A DNA stretch of 64,000 nt, from positions 1-64,000 of the forward strand of contig OZ240687.1 in assembly GCA_965199285.1 (NCBI GenBank), written 5' to 3'. This DNA is from CBDDGJ01 sp965199285. GTDB lineage: Bacteria; Pseudomonadota; Alphaproteobacteria; RS24. Made by a program: the position numbers and the translations under genes. This document shows, one piece after another, positions 1 through 11,100 of this stretch. The notes below the pieces were generated by a model, which ran no database searches, was not told the origin of the DNA, and worked only from the letters and a program-made list of their open reading frames with translations. Positions within the stretch are counted from its first letter, which is position 1; each line of letters opens with the position of its first letter.

Positions 1-3000
1 CTGAGTGTTGCGGGTCTTTCTGCCGCCAATAAGGTCTATGATGGGGGTCGGGATGCGTCTGTAAGCGGTGATGCGACGCTTGTTTCTGGTGGCGTTATTG
101 ATGGTGACACGGTGACGCTTGCTGTGAGTAATCGTTCTGGCGTTTTTGATAATAAGAATGTGGGTGAAGGCAAGACGGTTACGGTGTCTGGCTATAGCCT
201 ATCTGGTTCTGATGCGGGTAATTATAGTCTTTCTGGTGTTACGGTTACGGCTGATATTACGGCGAAAGCGCTGAGTGTTGCGGGTCTTTCTGCCGCCAAT
301 AAGGTCTATGATGGGGGTCGGGATGCGTCTGTAAGCGGTGATGCGACGCTTGTTTCTGGTGGCGTTATTGATGGTGACACGGTGACGCTTGCTGTGAGTA
401 ATCGTTCTGGCGTTTTTGATAATAAGAATGTGGGTGAAGGCAAGACGGTTACGGTGTCTGGCTATAGCCTATCTGGTTCTGATGCGGGTAATTATAGTCT
501 TTCTGGTGTTACGGTTACGGCTGATATTACGGCGAAAGCGCTGAGTGTTGCGGGTCTTTCTGCCGCCAATAAGGTCTATGATGGGGGTCGGGATGCGTCT
601 GTAAGCGGTGATGCGACGCTTGTTTCTGGTGGCGTTATTGATGGTGACACGGTGACGCTTGCTGTGAGTAATCGTTCTGGCGTTTTTGATAATAAGAATG
701 TGGGTGAAGGCAAGACGGTTACGGTGTCTGGCTATAGCCTATCTGGTTCTGATGCGGGTAATTATAGTCTTTCTGGTGTTACGGTTACGGCTGATATTAC
801 GGCGAAAGCGCTGAGTGTTGCGGGTCTTTCTGCCGCCAATAAGGTCTATGATGGGGGTCGGGATGCGTCTGTAAGCGGTGATGCGACGCTTGTTTCTGGT
901 GGCGTTATTGATGGTGACACGGTGACGCTTGCTGTGAGTAATCGTTCTGGCGTTTTTGATAATAAGAATGTGGGTGAAGGCAAGACGGTTACGGTGTCTG
1001 GCTATAGCCTATCTGGTTCTGATGCGGGTAATTATAGTCTTTCTGGTGTTACGGTTACGGCTGATATTACGGCGAAAGCGCTGAGTGTTGCGGGTCTTTC
1101 TGCCGCCAATAAGGTCTATGATGGGGGTCGGGATGCGTCTGTAAGCGGTGATGCGACGCTTGTTTCTGGTGGCGTTATTGATGGTGACACGGTGACGCTT
1201 GCTGTGAGTAATCGTTCTGGCGTTTTTGATAATAAGAATGTGGGTGAAGGCAAGACGGTTACGGTGTCTGGCTATAGCCTATCTGGTTCTGATGCGGGTA
1301 ATTATAGTCTTTCTGGTGTTACGGTTACGGCTGATATTACGGCGAAAGCGCTGAGTGTTGCGGGTCTTTCTGCCGCCAATAAGGTCTATGATGGGGGTCG
1401 GGATGCGTCTGTAAGCGGTGATGCGACGCTTGTTTCTGGTGGCGTTATTGATGGTGACACGGTGACGCTTGCTGTGAGTAATCGTTCTGGCGTTTTTGAT
1501 AATAAGAATGTGGGTGAAGGCAAGACGGTTACGGTGTCTGGCTATAGCCTATCTGGTTCTGATGCGGGTAATTATAGTCTTTCTGGTGTTACGGTTACGG
1601 CTGATATTACGGCGAAAGCGCTGAGTGTTGCGGGTCTTTCTGCCGCCAATAAGGTCTATGATGGGGGTCGGGATGCGTCTGTAAGCGGTGATGCGACGCT
1701 TGTTTCTGGTGGCGTTATTGATGGTGACACGGTGACGCTTGCTGTGAGTAATCGTTCTGGCGTTTTTGATAATAAGAATGTGGGTGAAGGCAAGACGGTT
1801 ACGGTGTCTGGCTATAGCCTATCTGGTTCTGATGCGGGTAATTATAGTCTTTCTGGTGTTACGGTTACGGCTGATATTACGGCGAAAGCGCTGAGTGTTG
1901 CGGGTCTTTCTGCCGCCAATAAGGTCTATGATGGGGGTCGGGATGCGTCTGTAAGCGGTGATGCGACGCTTGTTTCTGGTGGCGTTATTGATGGTGACAC
2001 GGTGACGCTTGCTGTGAGTAATCGTTCTGGCGTTTTTGATAATAAGAATGTGGGTGAAGGCAAGACGGTTACGGTGTCTGGCTATAGCCTATCTGGTTCT
2101 GATGCGGGTAATTATAGTCTTTCTGGTGTTACGGTTACGGCTGATATTACGGCGAAAGCGCTGAGTGTTGCGGGTCTTTCTGCCGCCAATAAGGTCTATG
2201 ATGGGGGTCGGGATGCGTCTGTAAGCGGTGATGCGACGCTTGTTTCTGGTGGCGTTATTGATGGTGACACGGTGACGCTTGCTGTGAGTAATCGTTCTGG
2301 CGTTTTTGATAATAAGAATGTGGGTGAAGGCAAGACGGTTACGGTGTCTGGCTATAGCCTATCTGGTTCTGATGCGGGTAATTATAGTCTTTCTGGTGTT
2401 ACGGTTACGGCTGATATTACGGCGAAAGCGCTGAGTGTTGCGGGTCTTTCTGCCGCCAATAAGGTCTATGATGGGGGTCGGGATGCGTCTGTAAGCGGTG
2501 ATGCGACGCTTGTTTCTGGTGGCGTTATTGATGGTGACACGGTGACGCTTGCTGTGAGTAATCGTTCTGGCGTTTTTGATAATAAGAATGTGGGTGAAGG
2601 CAAGACGGTTACGGTGTCTGGCTATAGCCTATCTGGTTCTGATGCGGGTAATTATAGTCTTTCTGGTGTTACGGTTACGGCTGATATTACGGCGAAAGCG
2701 CTGAGTGTTGCGGGTCTTTCTGCCGCCAATAAGGTCTATGATGGGGGTCGGGATGCGTCTGTAAGCGGTGATGCGACGCTTGTTTCTGGTGGCGTTATTG
2801 ATGGTGACACGGTGACGCTTGCTGTGAGTAATCGTTCTGGCGTTTTTGATAATAAGAATGTGGGTGAAGGCAAGACGGTTACGGTGTCTGGCTATAGCCT
2901 ATCTGGTTCTGATGCGGGTAATTATAGTCTTTCTGGTGTTACGGTTACGGCTGATATTACGGCGAAAGCGCTGAGTGTTGCGGGTCTTTCTGCCGCCAAT

Positions 3001-6000
3001 AAGGTCTATGATGGGGGTCGGGATGCGTCTGTAAGCGGTGATGCGACGCTTGTTTCTGGTGGCGTTATTGATGGTGACACGGTGACGCTTGCTGTGAGTA
3101 ATCGTTCTGGCGTTTTTGATAATAAGAATGTGGGTGAAGGCAAGACGGTTACGGTGTCTGGCTATAGCCTATCTGGTTCTGATGCGGGTAATTATAGTCT
3201 TTCTGGTGTTACGGTTACGGCTGATATTACGGCGAAAGCGCTGAGTGTTGCGGGTCTTTCTGCCGCCAATAAGGTCTATGATGGGGGTCGGGATGCGTCT
3301 GTAAGCGGTGATGCGACGCTTGTTTCTGGTGGCGTTATTGATGGTGACACGGTGACGCTTGCTGTGAGTAATCGTTCTGGCGTTTTTGATAATAAGAATG
3401 TGGGTGAAGGCAAGACGGTTACGGTGTCTGGCTATAGCCTATCTGGTTCTGATGCGGGTAATTATAGTCTTTCTGGTGTTACGGTTACGGCTGATATTAC
3501 GGCGAAAGCGCTGAGTGTTGCGGGTCTTTCTGCCGCCAATAAGGTCTATGATGGGGGTCGGGATGCGTCTGTAAGCGGTGATGCGACGCTTGTTTCTGGT
3601 GGCGTTATTGATGGTGACACGGTGACGCTTGCTGTGAGTAATCGTTCTGGCGTTTTTGATAATAAGAATGTGGGTGAAGGCAAGACGGTTACGGTGTCTG
3701 GCTATAGCCTATCTGGTTCTGATGCGGGTAATTATAGTCTTTCTGGTGTTACGGTTACGGCTGATATTACGGCGAAAGCGCTGAGTGTTGCGGGTCTTTC
3801 TGCCGCCAATAAGGTCTATGATGGGGGTCGGGATGCGTCTGTAAGCGGTGATGCGACGCTTGTTTCTGGTGGCGTTATTGATGGTGACACGGTGACGCTT
3901 GCTGTGAGTAATCGTTCTGGCGTTTTTGATAATAAGAATGTGGGTGAAGGCAAGACGGTTACGGTGTCTGGCTATAGCCTATCTGGTTCTGATGCGGGTA
4001 ATTATAGTCTTTCTGGTGTTACGGTTACGGCTGATATTACGGCGAAAGCGCTGAGTGTTGCGGGTCTTTCTGCCGCCAATAAGGTCTATGATGGGGGTCG
4101 GGATGCGTCTGTAAGCGGTGATGCGACGCTTGTTTCTGGTGGCGTTATTGATGGTGACACGGTGACGCTTGCTGTGAGTAATCGTTCTGGCGTTTTTGAT
4201 AATAAGAATGTGGGTGAAGGCAAGACGGTTACGGTGTCTGGCTATAGCCTATCTGGTTCTGATGCGGGTAATTATAGTCTTTCTGGTGTTACGGTTACGG
4301 CTGATATTACGGCGAAAGCGCTGAGTGTTGCGGGTCTTTCTGCCGCCAATAAGGTCTATGATGGGGGTCGGGATGCGTCTGTAAGCGGTGATGCGACGCT
4401 TGTTTCTGGTGGCGTTATTGATGGTGACACGGTGACGCTTGCTGTGAGTAATCGTTCTGGCGTTTTTGATAATAAGAATGTGGGTGAAGGCAAGACGGTT
4501 ACGGTGTCTGGCTATAGCCTATCTGGTTCTGATGCGGGTAATTATAGTCTTTCTGGTGTTACGGTTACGGCTGATATTACGGCGAAAGCGCTGAGTGTTG
4601 CGGGTCTTTCTGCCGCCAATAAGGTCTATGATGGGGGTCGGGATGCGTCTGTAAGCGGTGATGCGACGCTTGTTTCTGGTGGCGTTATTGATGGTGACAC
4701 GGTGACGCTTGCTGTGAGTAATCGTTCTGGCGTTTTTGATAATAAGAATGTGGGTGAAGGCAAGACGGTTACGGTGTCTGGCTATAGCCTATCTGGTTCT
4801 GATGCGGGTAATTATAGTCTTTCTGGTGTTACGGTTACGGCTGATATTACGGCGAAAGCGCTGAGTGTTGCGGGTCTTTCTGCCGCCAATAAGGTCTATG
4901 ATGGGGGTCGGGATGCGTCTGTAAGCGGTGATGCGACGCTTGTTTCTGGTGGCGTTATTGATGGTGACACGGTGACGCTTGCTGTGAGTAATCGTTCTGG
5001 CGTTTTTGATAATAAGAATGTGGGTGAAGGCAAGACGGTTACGGTGTCTGGCTATAGCCTATCTGGTTCTGATGCGGGTAATTATAGTCTTTCTGGTGTT
5101 ACGGTTACGGCTGATATTACGGCGAAAGCGCTGAGTGTTGCGGGTCTTTCTGCCGCCAATAAGGTCTATGATGGGGGTCGGGATGCGTCTGTAAGCGGTG
5201 ATGCGACGCTTGTTTCTGGTGGCGTTATTGATGGTGACACGGTGACGCTTGCTGTGAGTAATCGTTCTGGCGTTTTTGATAATAAGAATGTGGGTGAAGG
5301 CAAGACGGTTACGGTGTCTGGCTATAGCCTATCTGGTTCTGATGCGGGTAATTATAGTCTTTCTGGTGTTACGGTTACGGCTGATATTACGGCGAAAGCG
5401 CTGAGTGTTGCGGGTCTTTCTGCCGCCAATAAGGTCTATGATGGGGGTCGGGATGCGTCTGTAAGCGGTGATGCGACGCTTGTTTCTGGTGGCGTTATTG
5501 ATGGTGACACGGTGACGCTTGCTGTGAGTAATCGTTCTGGCGTTTTTGATAATAAGAATGTGGGTGAAGGCAAGACGGTTACGGTGTCTGGCTATAGCCT
5601 ATCTGGTTCTGATGCGGGTAATTATAGTCTTTCTGGTGTTACGGTTACGGCTGATATTACGGCGAAAGCGCTGAGTGTTGCGGGTCTTTCTGCCGCCAAT
5701 AAGGTCTATGATGGGGGTCGGGATGCGTCTGTAAGCGGTGATGCGACGCTTGTTTCTGGTGGCGTTATTGATGGTGACACGGTGACGCTTGCTGTGAGTA
5801 ATCGTTCTGGCGTTTTTGATAATAAGAATGTGGGTGAAGGCAAGACGGTTACGGTGTCTGGCTATAGCCTATCTGGTTCTGATGCGGGTAATTATAGTCT
5901 TTCTGGTGTTACGGTTACGGCTGATATTACGGCGAAAGCGCTGAGTGTTGCGGGTCTTTCTGCCGCCAATAAGGTCTATGATGGGGGTCGGGATGCGTCT

Positions 6001-7285
6001 GTAAGCGGTGATGCGACGCTTGTTTCTGGTGGCGTTATTGATGGTGACACGGTGACGCTTGCTGTGAGTAATCGTTCTGGCGTTTTTGATAATAAGAATG
6101 TGGGTGAAGGCAAGACGGTTACGGTGTCTGGCTATAGCCTATCTGGTTCTGATGCGGGTAATTATAGTCTTTCTGGTGTTACGGTTACGGCTGATATTAC
6201 GGCGAAAGCGCTGAGTGTTGCGGGTCTTTCTGCCGCCAATAAGGTCTATGATGGGGGTCGGGATGCGTCTGTAAGCGGTGATGCGACGCTTGTTTCTGGT
6301 GGCGTTATTGATGGTGACACGGTGACGCTTGCTGTGAGTAATCGTTCTGGCGTTTTTGATAATAAGAATGTGGGTGAAGGCAAGACGGTTACGGTGTCTG
6401 GCTATAGCCTATCTGGTTCTGATGCGGGTAATTATAGTCTTTCTGGTGTTACGGTTACGGCTGATATTACGGCGAAAGCGCTGAGTGTTGCGGGTCTTTC
6501 TGCCGCCAATAAGGTCTATGATGGGGGTCGGGATGCGTCTGTAAGCGGTGATGCGACGCTTGTTTCTGGTGGCGTTATTGATGGTGACACGGTGACGCTT
6601 GCTGTGAGTAATCGTTCTGGCGTTTTTGATAATAAGAATGTGGGTGAAGGCAAGACGGTTACGGTGTCTGGCTATAGCCTATCTGGTTCTGATGCGGGTA
6701 ATTATAGTCTTTCTGGTGTTACGGTTACGGCTGATATTACGGCGAAAGCGCTGAGTGTTGCGGGTCTTTCTGCCGCCAATAAGGTCTATGATGGGGGTCG
6801 GGATGCGTCTGTAAGCGGTGATGCGACGCTTGTTTCTGGTGGCGTTATTGATGGTGACACGGTGACGCTTGCTGTGAGTAATCGTTCTGGCGTTTTTGAT
6901 AATAAGAATGTGGGTGAAGGCAAGACGGTTACGGTGTCTGGCTATAGCCTATCTGGTTCTGATGCGGGTAATTATAGTCTTTCTGGTGTTACGGTTACGG
7001 CTGATATTACGGCGAAAGCGCTGAGTGTTGCGGGTCTTTCTGCCGCCAATAAGGTCTATGATGGGGGTCGGGATGCGTCTGTAAGCGGTGATGCGACGCT
7101 TGTTTCTGGTGGCGTTATTGATGGTGACACGGTGACGCTTGCTGTGAGTAATCGTTCTGGCGTTTTTGATAATAAGAATGTGGGTGAAGGCAAGACGGTT
7201 ACGGTGTCTGGCTATAGCCTATCTGGTTCTGATGCGGGTAATTATAGTCTTTCTGGTGTTACGGTTACGGCTGATATTACGGGCG
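1..7285 (+). repeat. 27 tandem copies of an identical 270-bp unit
   Basis: The unit starts CTGAGTGTTG and recurs every 270 bp (1, 271, 541 ... 7021). I saw no substitution in any copy, even at synonymous sites. 270 bp is exactly 90 codons, so copy-number change keeps the frame. The last copy matches the unit up to the ACGG at 7279-7282 and, if one G is removed, on through ACGGCG before unique sequence begins. The window opens inside the array, so 27 is a minimum. Absence of any divergence implies very recent expansion, strong homogenisation, or an assembly artefact. Confidence 0.97.
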
Positions 7286-7305
7286 TTCAACTATGTGGCG
7301 GGTGA
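1..7305 (+). CDS. giant YDG/MBG-repeat surface adhesin, 5' end outside window
   Basis: The reading frame is open from base 1 and the true start lies upstream of the window. It encodes 27 copies of one 90-residue module. Each carries the KVYDGG, DNKNVGEGKTVTVSG and GSDAGNYSLSG signatures of the YDG domain family, a beta-rich stalk module of large secreted filamentous-haemagglutinin-like adhesins. All modules are the same, so this part looks like a uniform rod holding a distal domain away from the cell (inference). No secretion signal or autotransporter barrel is visible here. The frame leaves the repeat at about 7281 and stops at 7303-7305 after a few unrelated residues. The natural continuation lies in another frame (next entry), so this stop is probably a frameshift artefact or lesion. 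The family call is from motif memory; the exact domain accession is unverified. Confidence 0.8.
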   Translation: MSVAGLSAANKVYDGGRDASVSGDATLVSGGVIDGDTVTLAVSNRSGVFDNKNVGEGKTVTVSGYSLSGSDAGNYSLSGVTVTADITAKALSVAGLSAANKVYDGGRDASVSGDATLVSGGVIDGDTVTLAVSNRSGVFDNKNVGEGKTVTVSGYSLSGSDAGNYSLSGVTVTADITAKALSVAGLSAANKVYDGGRDASVSGDATLVSGGVIDGDTVTLAVSNRSGVFDNKNVGEGKTVTVSGYSLSGSDAGNYSLSGVTVTADITAKALSVAGLSAANKVYDGGRDASVSGDATLVSGGVIDGDTVTLAVSNRSGVFDNKNVGEGKTVTVSGYSLSGSDAGNYSLSGVTVTADITAKALSVAGLSAANKVYDGGRDASVSGDATLVSGGVIDGDTVTLAVSNRSGVFDNKNVGEGKTVTVSGYSLSGSDAGNYSLSGVTVTADITAKALSVAGLSAANKVYDGGRDASVSGDATLVSGGVIDGDTVTLAVSNRSGVFDNKNVGEGKTVTVSGYSLSGSDAGNYSLSGVTVTADITAKALSVAGLSAANKVYDGGRDASVSGDATLVSGGVIDGDTVTLAVSNRSGVFDNKNVGEGKTVTVSGYSLSGSDAGNYSLSGVTVTADITAKALSVAGLSAANKVYDGGRDASVSGDATLVSGGVIDGDTVTLAVSNRSGVFDNKNVGEGKTVTVSGYSLSGSDAGNYSLSGVTVTADITAKALSVAGLSAANKVYDGGRDASVSGDATLVSGGVIDGDTVTLAVSNRSGVFDNKNVGEGKTVTVSGYSLSGSDAGNYSLSGVTVTADITAKALSVAGLSAANKVYDGGRDASVSGDATLVSGGVIDGDTVTLAVSNRSGVFDNKNVGEGKTVTVSGYSLSGSDAGNYSLSGVTVTADITAKALSVAGLSAANKVYDGGRDASVSGDATLVSGGVIDGDTVTLAVSNRSGVFDNKNVGEGKTVTVSGYSLSGSDAGNYSLSGVTVTADITAKALSVAGLSAANKVYDGGRDASVSGDATLVSGGVIDGDTVTLAVSNRSGVFDNKNVGEGKTVTVSGYSLSGSDAGNYSLSGVTVTADITAKALSVAGLSAANKVYDGGRDASVSGDATLVSGGVIDGDTVTLAVSNRSGVFDNKNVGEGKTVTVSGYSLSGSDAGNYSLSGVTVTADITAKALSVAGLSAANKVYDGGRDASVSGDATLVSGGVIDGDTVTLAVSNRSGVFDNKNVGEGKTVTVSGYSLSGSDAGNYSLSGVTVTADITAKALSVAGLSAANKVYDGGRDASVSGDATLVSGGVIDGDTVTLAVSNRSGVFDNKNVGEGKTVTVSGYSLSGSDAGNYSLSGVTVTADITAKALSVAGLSAANKVYDGGRDASVSGDATLVSGGVIDGDTVTLAVSNRSGVFDNKNVGEGKTVTVSGYSLSGSDAGNYSLSGVTVTADITAKALSVAGLSAANKVYDGGRDASVSGDATLVSGGVIDGDTVTLAVSNRSGVFDNKNVGEGKTVTVSGYSLSGSDAGNYSLSGVTVTADITAKALSVAGLSAANKVYDGGRDASVSGDATLVSGGVIDGDTVTLAVSNRSGVFDNKNVGEGKTVTVSGYSLSGSDAGNYSLSGVTVTADITAKALSVAGLSAANKVYDGGRDASVSGDATLVSGGVIDGDTVTLAVSNRSGVFDNKNVGEGKTVTVSGYSLSGSDAGNYSLSGVTVTADITAKALSVAGLSAANKVYDGGRDASVSGDATLVSGGVIDGDTVTLAVSNRSGVFDNKNVGEGKTVTVSGYSLSGSDAGNYSLSGVTVTADITAKALSVAGLSAANKVYDGGRDASVSGDATLVSGGVIDGDTVTLAVSNRSGVFDNKNVGEGKTVTVSGYSLSGSDAGNYSLSGVTVTADITAKALSVAGLSAANKVYDGGRDASVSGDATLVSGGVIDGDTVTLAVSNRSGVFDNKNVGEGKTVTVSGYSLSGSDAGNYSLSGVTVTADITAKALSVAGLSAANKVYDGGRDASVSGDATLVSGGVIDGDTVTLAVSNRSGVFDNKNVGEGKTVTVSGYSLSGSDAGNYSLSGVTVTADITAKALSVAGLSAANKVYDGGRDASVSGDATLVSGGVIDGDTVTLAVSNRSGVFDNKNVGEGKTVTVSGYSLSGSDAGNYSLSGVTVTADITAKALSVAGLSAANKVYDGGRDASVSGDATLVSGGVIDGDTVTLAVSNRSGVFDNKNVGEGKTVTVSGYSLSGSDAGNYSLSGVTVTADITAKALSVAGLSAANKVYDGGRDASVSGDATLVSGGVIDGDTVTLAVSNRSGVFDNKNVGEGKTVTVSGYSLSGSDAGNYSLSGVTVTADITAKALSVAGLSAANKVYDGGRDASVSGDATLVSGGVIDGDTVTLAVSNRSGVFDNKNVGEGKTVTVSGYSLSGSDAGNYSLSGVTVTADITGVQLCGG

Positions 7306-7888
7306 TCTGATGATAACGAAGGCTGATTTGATTATCGGTGTTACGCCTGAATCTTCTGAAATAGCTTTGGGAGATACGCTCCCTTCCTTTAATCTGGCGT
7401 TTGAGTCATTTAAGCTAGCGGATACTTCGGCAGATTTAGATACTCTGCCGACGATTGGATTCGAGGCTTCATCAAATAGCCCTGTAGGCGCATACCCTGT
7501 CACATTAGCTGGCGGTCTTGATAATAATTACAATTATATCTTTACGAATGGTACGCTAAATATTGTGGAAGAAGAGGTAACTAATTTTATTCCGGTAACG
7601 GTCGAGCGGGCAATGACCATTCAGCCGCCAAAAGTGGTGGATGATCAACGTTTGCTAACAAATTCGTTTGGTTTTAATCCAACAGGGATACAGGCTGAAC
7701 CACTCTTTGTTGAGGTTTTTGAGGTTGAGGTTATCGGTGGTGATGCTATTGATGACGATGCTACCGGTGGTGAAGATGCAGAAATATCTGGACGTGATAG
7801 AGAAGAGGGTATATCAGCCTCGTCCCGCAAAAAGTTACGGTTGAAAATTGTTAAAGATATTGCTGAACAATTTGAGATTGGAGGGTAA
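7283..7888 (+). pseudogene. C-terminal part of the YDG/MBG adhesin, out of frame with the repeats
   Basis: This reading frame has no start of its own. It begins at the end of the repeat array and continues with FNYVAGDLMITKADL, then about 95 residues ending YIFTNGTLNIVEE. This is the typical layout of an MBG-type beta domain that ends such adhesins. An acidic, low-complexity tail (around residues 135-185) and a basic segment near KKLRLKIVKDI follow. Deleting one G from the GGG at 7281-7283 joins the two frames as I-T-A-F-N-Y-V-A-G-D, which reads naturally. I infer one gene running to 7888 with a single-base insertion at the junction. It may be a sequencing error next to a hard repeat or a genuine inactivating frameshift; the sequence alone cannot decide. 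Confidence 0.75.
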
Positions 7889-8197
7889 ACGCAAAAGCAA
7901 AATCACCAAATATGATTTTAGCAGCTGGGTTCGCCGTCACAATTTCCAAAATAATTTTCGATAAAGTTTTTCGCACCCTTAAAAGCTGGGGAGAAGAAGA
8001 TAAATCTAGTTTGCGTTTATCCACAGATTAGGGCAGTAATATTGACATATAATCCGTTTTGCTGCATAAGGATCATCCCTTAATATGCCAATCTTGTCTT
8101 TATCGACTTGCTTTTTATCGATAGAGCTTTCATCTATGGGTTAAAGGCGAGCATATTAAATAAGCAAGATTATTGACGAAAGAAATGGAGCGTGCTT
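7889..8197. other. intergenic region between adhesin and gltB
   Basis: About 310 bases without a convincing gene. It holds a candidate gltB promoter (8042-8070), a lone TTATCCACA at 8017-8025 and a 39-codon open frame at 7912-8031 with no clear ribosome site. I see no strong intrinsic terminator for the adhesin. Confidence 0.6.
8042..8070 (+). promoter_or_regulatory. candidate promoter of gltBD
   Basis: TTGACA (8042-8047), a 17-base spacer, then CATAAG (8065-8070). The -35 is perfect; the -10 matches consensus at four of six positions. It lies about 125 bases before the gltB start. Confidence 0.35.
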
Positions 8198-11100
8198 ATG
8201 CAAGCGCAAGGCCTATATGACCCGCGTAACGAACATGATGCTTGTGGCATTGGTTTCGTCGCACATATTAAAAACCAGAAAAGCCATAAAATTGTGGCTG
8301 ATGGCTTGCGGATTCTTGCCAATCTTGAGCATCGCGGCGCGGTCGGTGCTGACCCGCAAGCCGGTGATGGTGTGGGCATGCTGTTACAAATACCCGACCA
8401 GTTTTTTCGTGAGGAAATGGCGCGGCAAGGCGTTAAGCTGCCGCAAGCGGGCGGCTATGGGGTGGGGGTGGTATTTTTGCCGCCCAATGATGAGCGGGCG
8501 TTGATTGAAGCCAGCATTGAGCAAAATATCGTTAAGCAAGGGCATGAGATTTTGGGCTGGCGGGATGTGCCGGTGGATAATCGCTGTCTGGGTGAGAGTG
8601 TATTTGCCAGCGAGCCAGCCATCCGGCAGATTTTTATCGCAAAAGCCAAACCGGTACAAGCGATAAGCGATTTTGAGCGGGATTTATTTATCATTCGCCG
8701 TCGCGTTGAATTAGCGATGGAGATAGCGCTATCAGCACAGGCGGATGATTTCTTTTACTTCACCTCATTATCGGCGCGGACAATTTGCTATAAAGGGTTA
8801 TTTCTTGCCGATAAGCTAGGGGTATATTTCCCTGATTTGGCAGATGAGCGAACCATTTCGGCGCTGGCAGTGGTGCATCAGCGGTTTTCGACCAATACAT
8901 TCCCAAGCTGGAAATTGGCGCACCCGTTTCGGATGATTTGCCATAATGGGGAAATTAATACAGTGCGTGGCAATATTAACTGGATGCGGGCGCGTGAACA
9001 GCAATCACAATCGGACAAGTTTGGCGAGGCGATAGGTGATATATGGCCGCTTATTCGCGAAGGGCAATCTGACTCTGCATGTTTTGATAATACGCTCGAG
9101 CTTCTCACTCATGCGGGTTATTCGCTCAGCCATGCGATGATGATGATGATTCCCGAAGCGTGGGATGGTCATGAAACTATGGATGCCAAGCGCAAGGCGT
9201 TTTATGAATATCATGCTGCGCTCATGGAACCATGGGATGGACCGGCGGCGGTCGCTTTTACCGATGGGCTGCAAATCGGCGCGACGCTTGACCGCAATGG
9301 GCTACGGCCGGCGCGTTATTATGTCACCAAAGATGATCGCATCATTATGGCTTCTGAAATGGGGGTATTGCCTGCGCCGGAAGATGAAATCATCCAGAAA
9401 TGGCGGTTGCAACCTGGTAAAATGCTATTGATTGATCTTGAAAAAGGGACAATGATTCACGATCAGGAAATTAAAACTGATTTAGCGCAATCCCACCCCT
9501 ATCAGCAATGGCTGGAAGGCGCGCAGATTAAACTTAGCGATTTGCCCGCCTCGCAAGGCAGCCATGTTGGTCTGGCCGCAGAGAGGCTCGATATTCAACA
9601 AGCATTTGGCTATAGTCAAGAAGATGTGAAGTTTCTACTCGAACCAATGCTTGATAAGGGGGAAGAAGGCACGGGCTCAATGGGAACCGATACGCCGATA
9701 GCGGTTTTGTCTGAAAAATCGAAGCTGCTTTATAATTATTTCAAGCAGAATTTTGCGCAAGTGACCAATCCGCCGATTGACCCCATTCGTGAAGAATTGG
9801 TCATGTCGCTCATCAGCTTTATTGGCCCGCGTCCAAATCTGCTGGATTTAGAAACCACCTCATCCGATAAGCGGCTTGAAGTGACGCAGCCTATTCTCAC
9901 CAATCAAGACCTTGAGAAAATTCGTTGCATTAGCGATGTGGCGGATAATAATTTCCATGCCATCACGCTGGATATAACTTATCCTATATCTGATGGCGTA
10001 AGGGGAATGGAAAAACGGCTCAAAGCGCTTTGTGAAGAGGCAGAAAAAGCCGTTCGTGGCGATGAAAATATTCTCATCCTATCCGACCGCGCGATTTCGG
10101 TAAGCCAAGTCGCGATACCCGCATTATTGGCAGTGGCGGCGGTGCATCACCATCTCATCCGGATTGGGTTGCGAACCCATACGGGGCTGGTGGTTGAAAC
10201 CGGTGAAGCGCGCGAAATTCACCATCATTGCTGTCTGGCAGGCTATGGGGCAGAGGCGATTAACCCCTATCTGGCGTTTGATACATTGGCAAGTATGAAT
10301 GCGGATTATGGGCTGGCGCTAAGCCAGACCGAATTAGAACAAAATTATATTAAAGCCTGTGGCAAGGGTATCCGCAAAGTCATGTCAAAAATGGGCATTT
10401 CTACCTATCAATCATATTGTGGGGCGCAGATTTTTGATAGTGTTGGCTTAAGTCAGCCTCTGATTGATGCCTATTTTACCGGCACGTCAAATACGATTGA
10501 CGGGGTTGGCATTGATGAGATTGCCGAAGAAACATTGCGCCGCCATCATGATGCGTTTAGCGATAATCCGGTGCTGGCGGATAATCTTGAGGTGGGCGGT
10601 GAATATGCGATGCGGGTGCGCGGCGAAGCACATGCGTGGACATCCGAAACAGTGGGAACATTGCAACATGCAGTGCGCGGCAATAGTCGTGATAAATATC
10701 GTGCTTTTGCAAAACACATTAATGAGCAGGATGAGCGGCTATTAACCATTCGCGGTTTGTTTCGCATAAAACAAGCAGATGAAATTGGTGGCACGGCTAT
10801 TTCGCTTGATGAGGTAGAACCAGCTTCAGAGATTGTGAAGCGTTTTGCAACTGGGGCTATGTCGTTTGGCTCTATTAGTGCGGAAGCGCATACCACCTTA
10901 GCGCTGGCGATGAATAAAATTGGCGGCAAGTCAAATACGGGTGAGGGGGGGGAGGAAGCTGAACGGTTCCAGCCTCGCGCTGATGGTTCGTCAATGCGTT
11001 CAGCGATTAAGCAAGTTGCGTCCGGCAGGTTTGGCGTGACAACAGAATATTTGGCAAATTCAGATATGATTCAAATCAAAATGGCGCAAGGCGCAAAACC

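Noticed and set aside
1..7285. CRISPR-like interpretation of the regular repeats
   Set aside because: The units abut without spacers and are an open coding frame of 90 codons each.
8017..8025. TTATCCACA, a perfect DnaA box
   Set aside because: Single box with no further boxes, AT-rich unwinding region or dnaA/gidA-type neighbours; no support for an origin.
7912..8031. 39-codon open frame after the adhesin
   Set aside because: No clear ribosome site and no recognisable content; could equally be a decayed tail of the adhesin.
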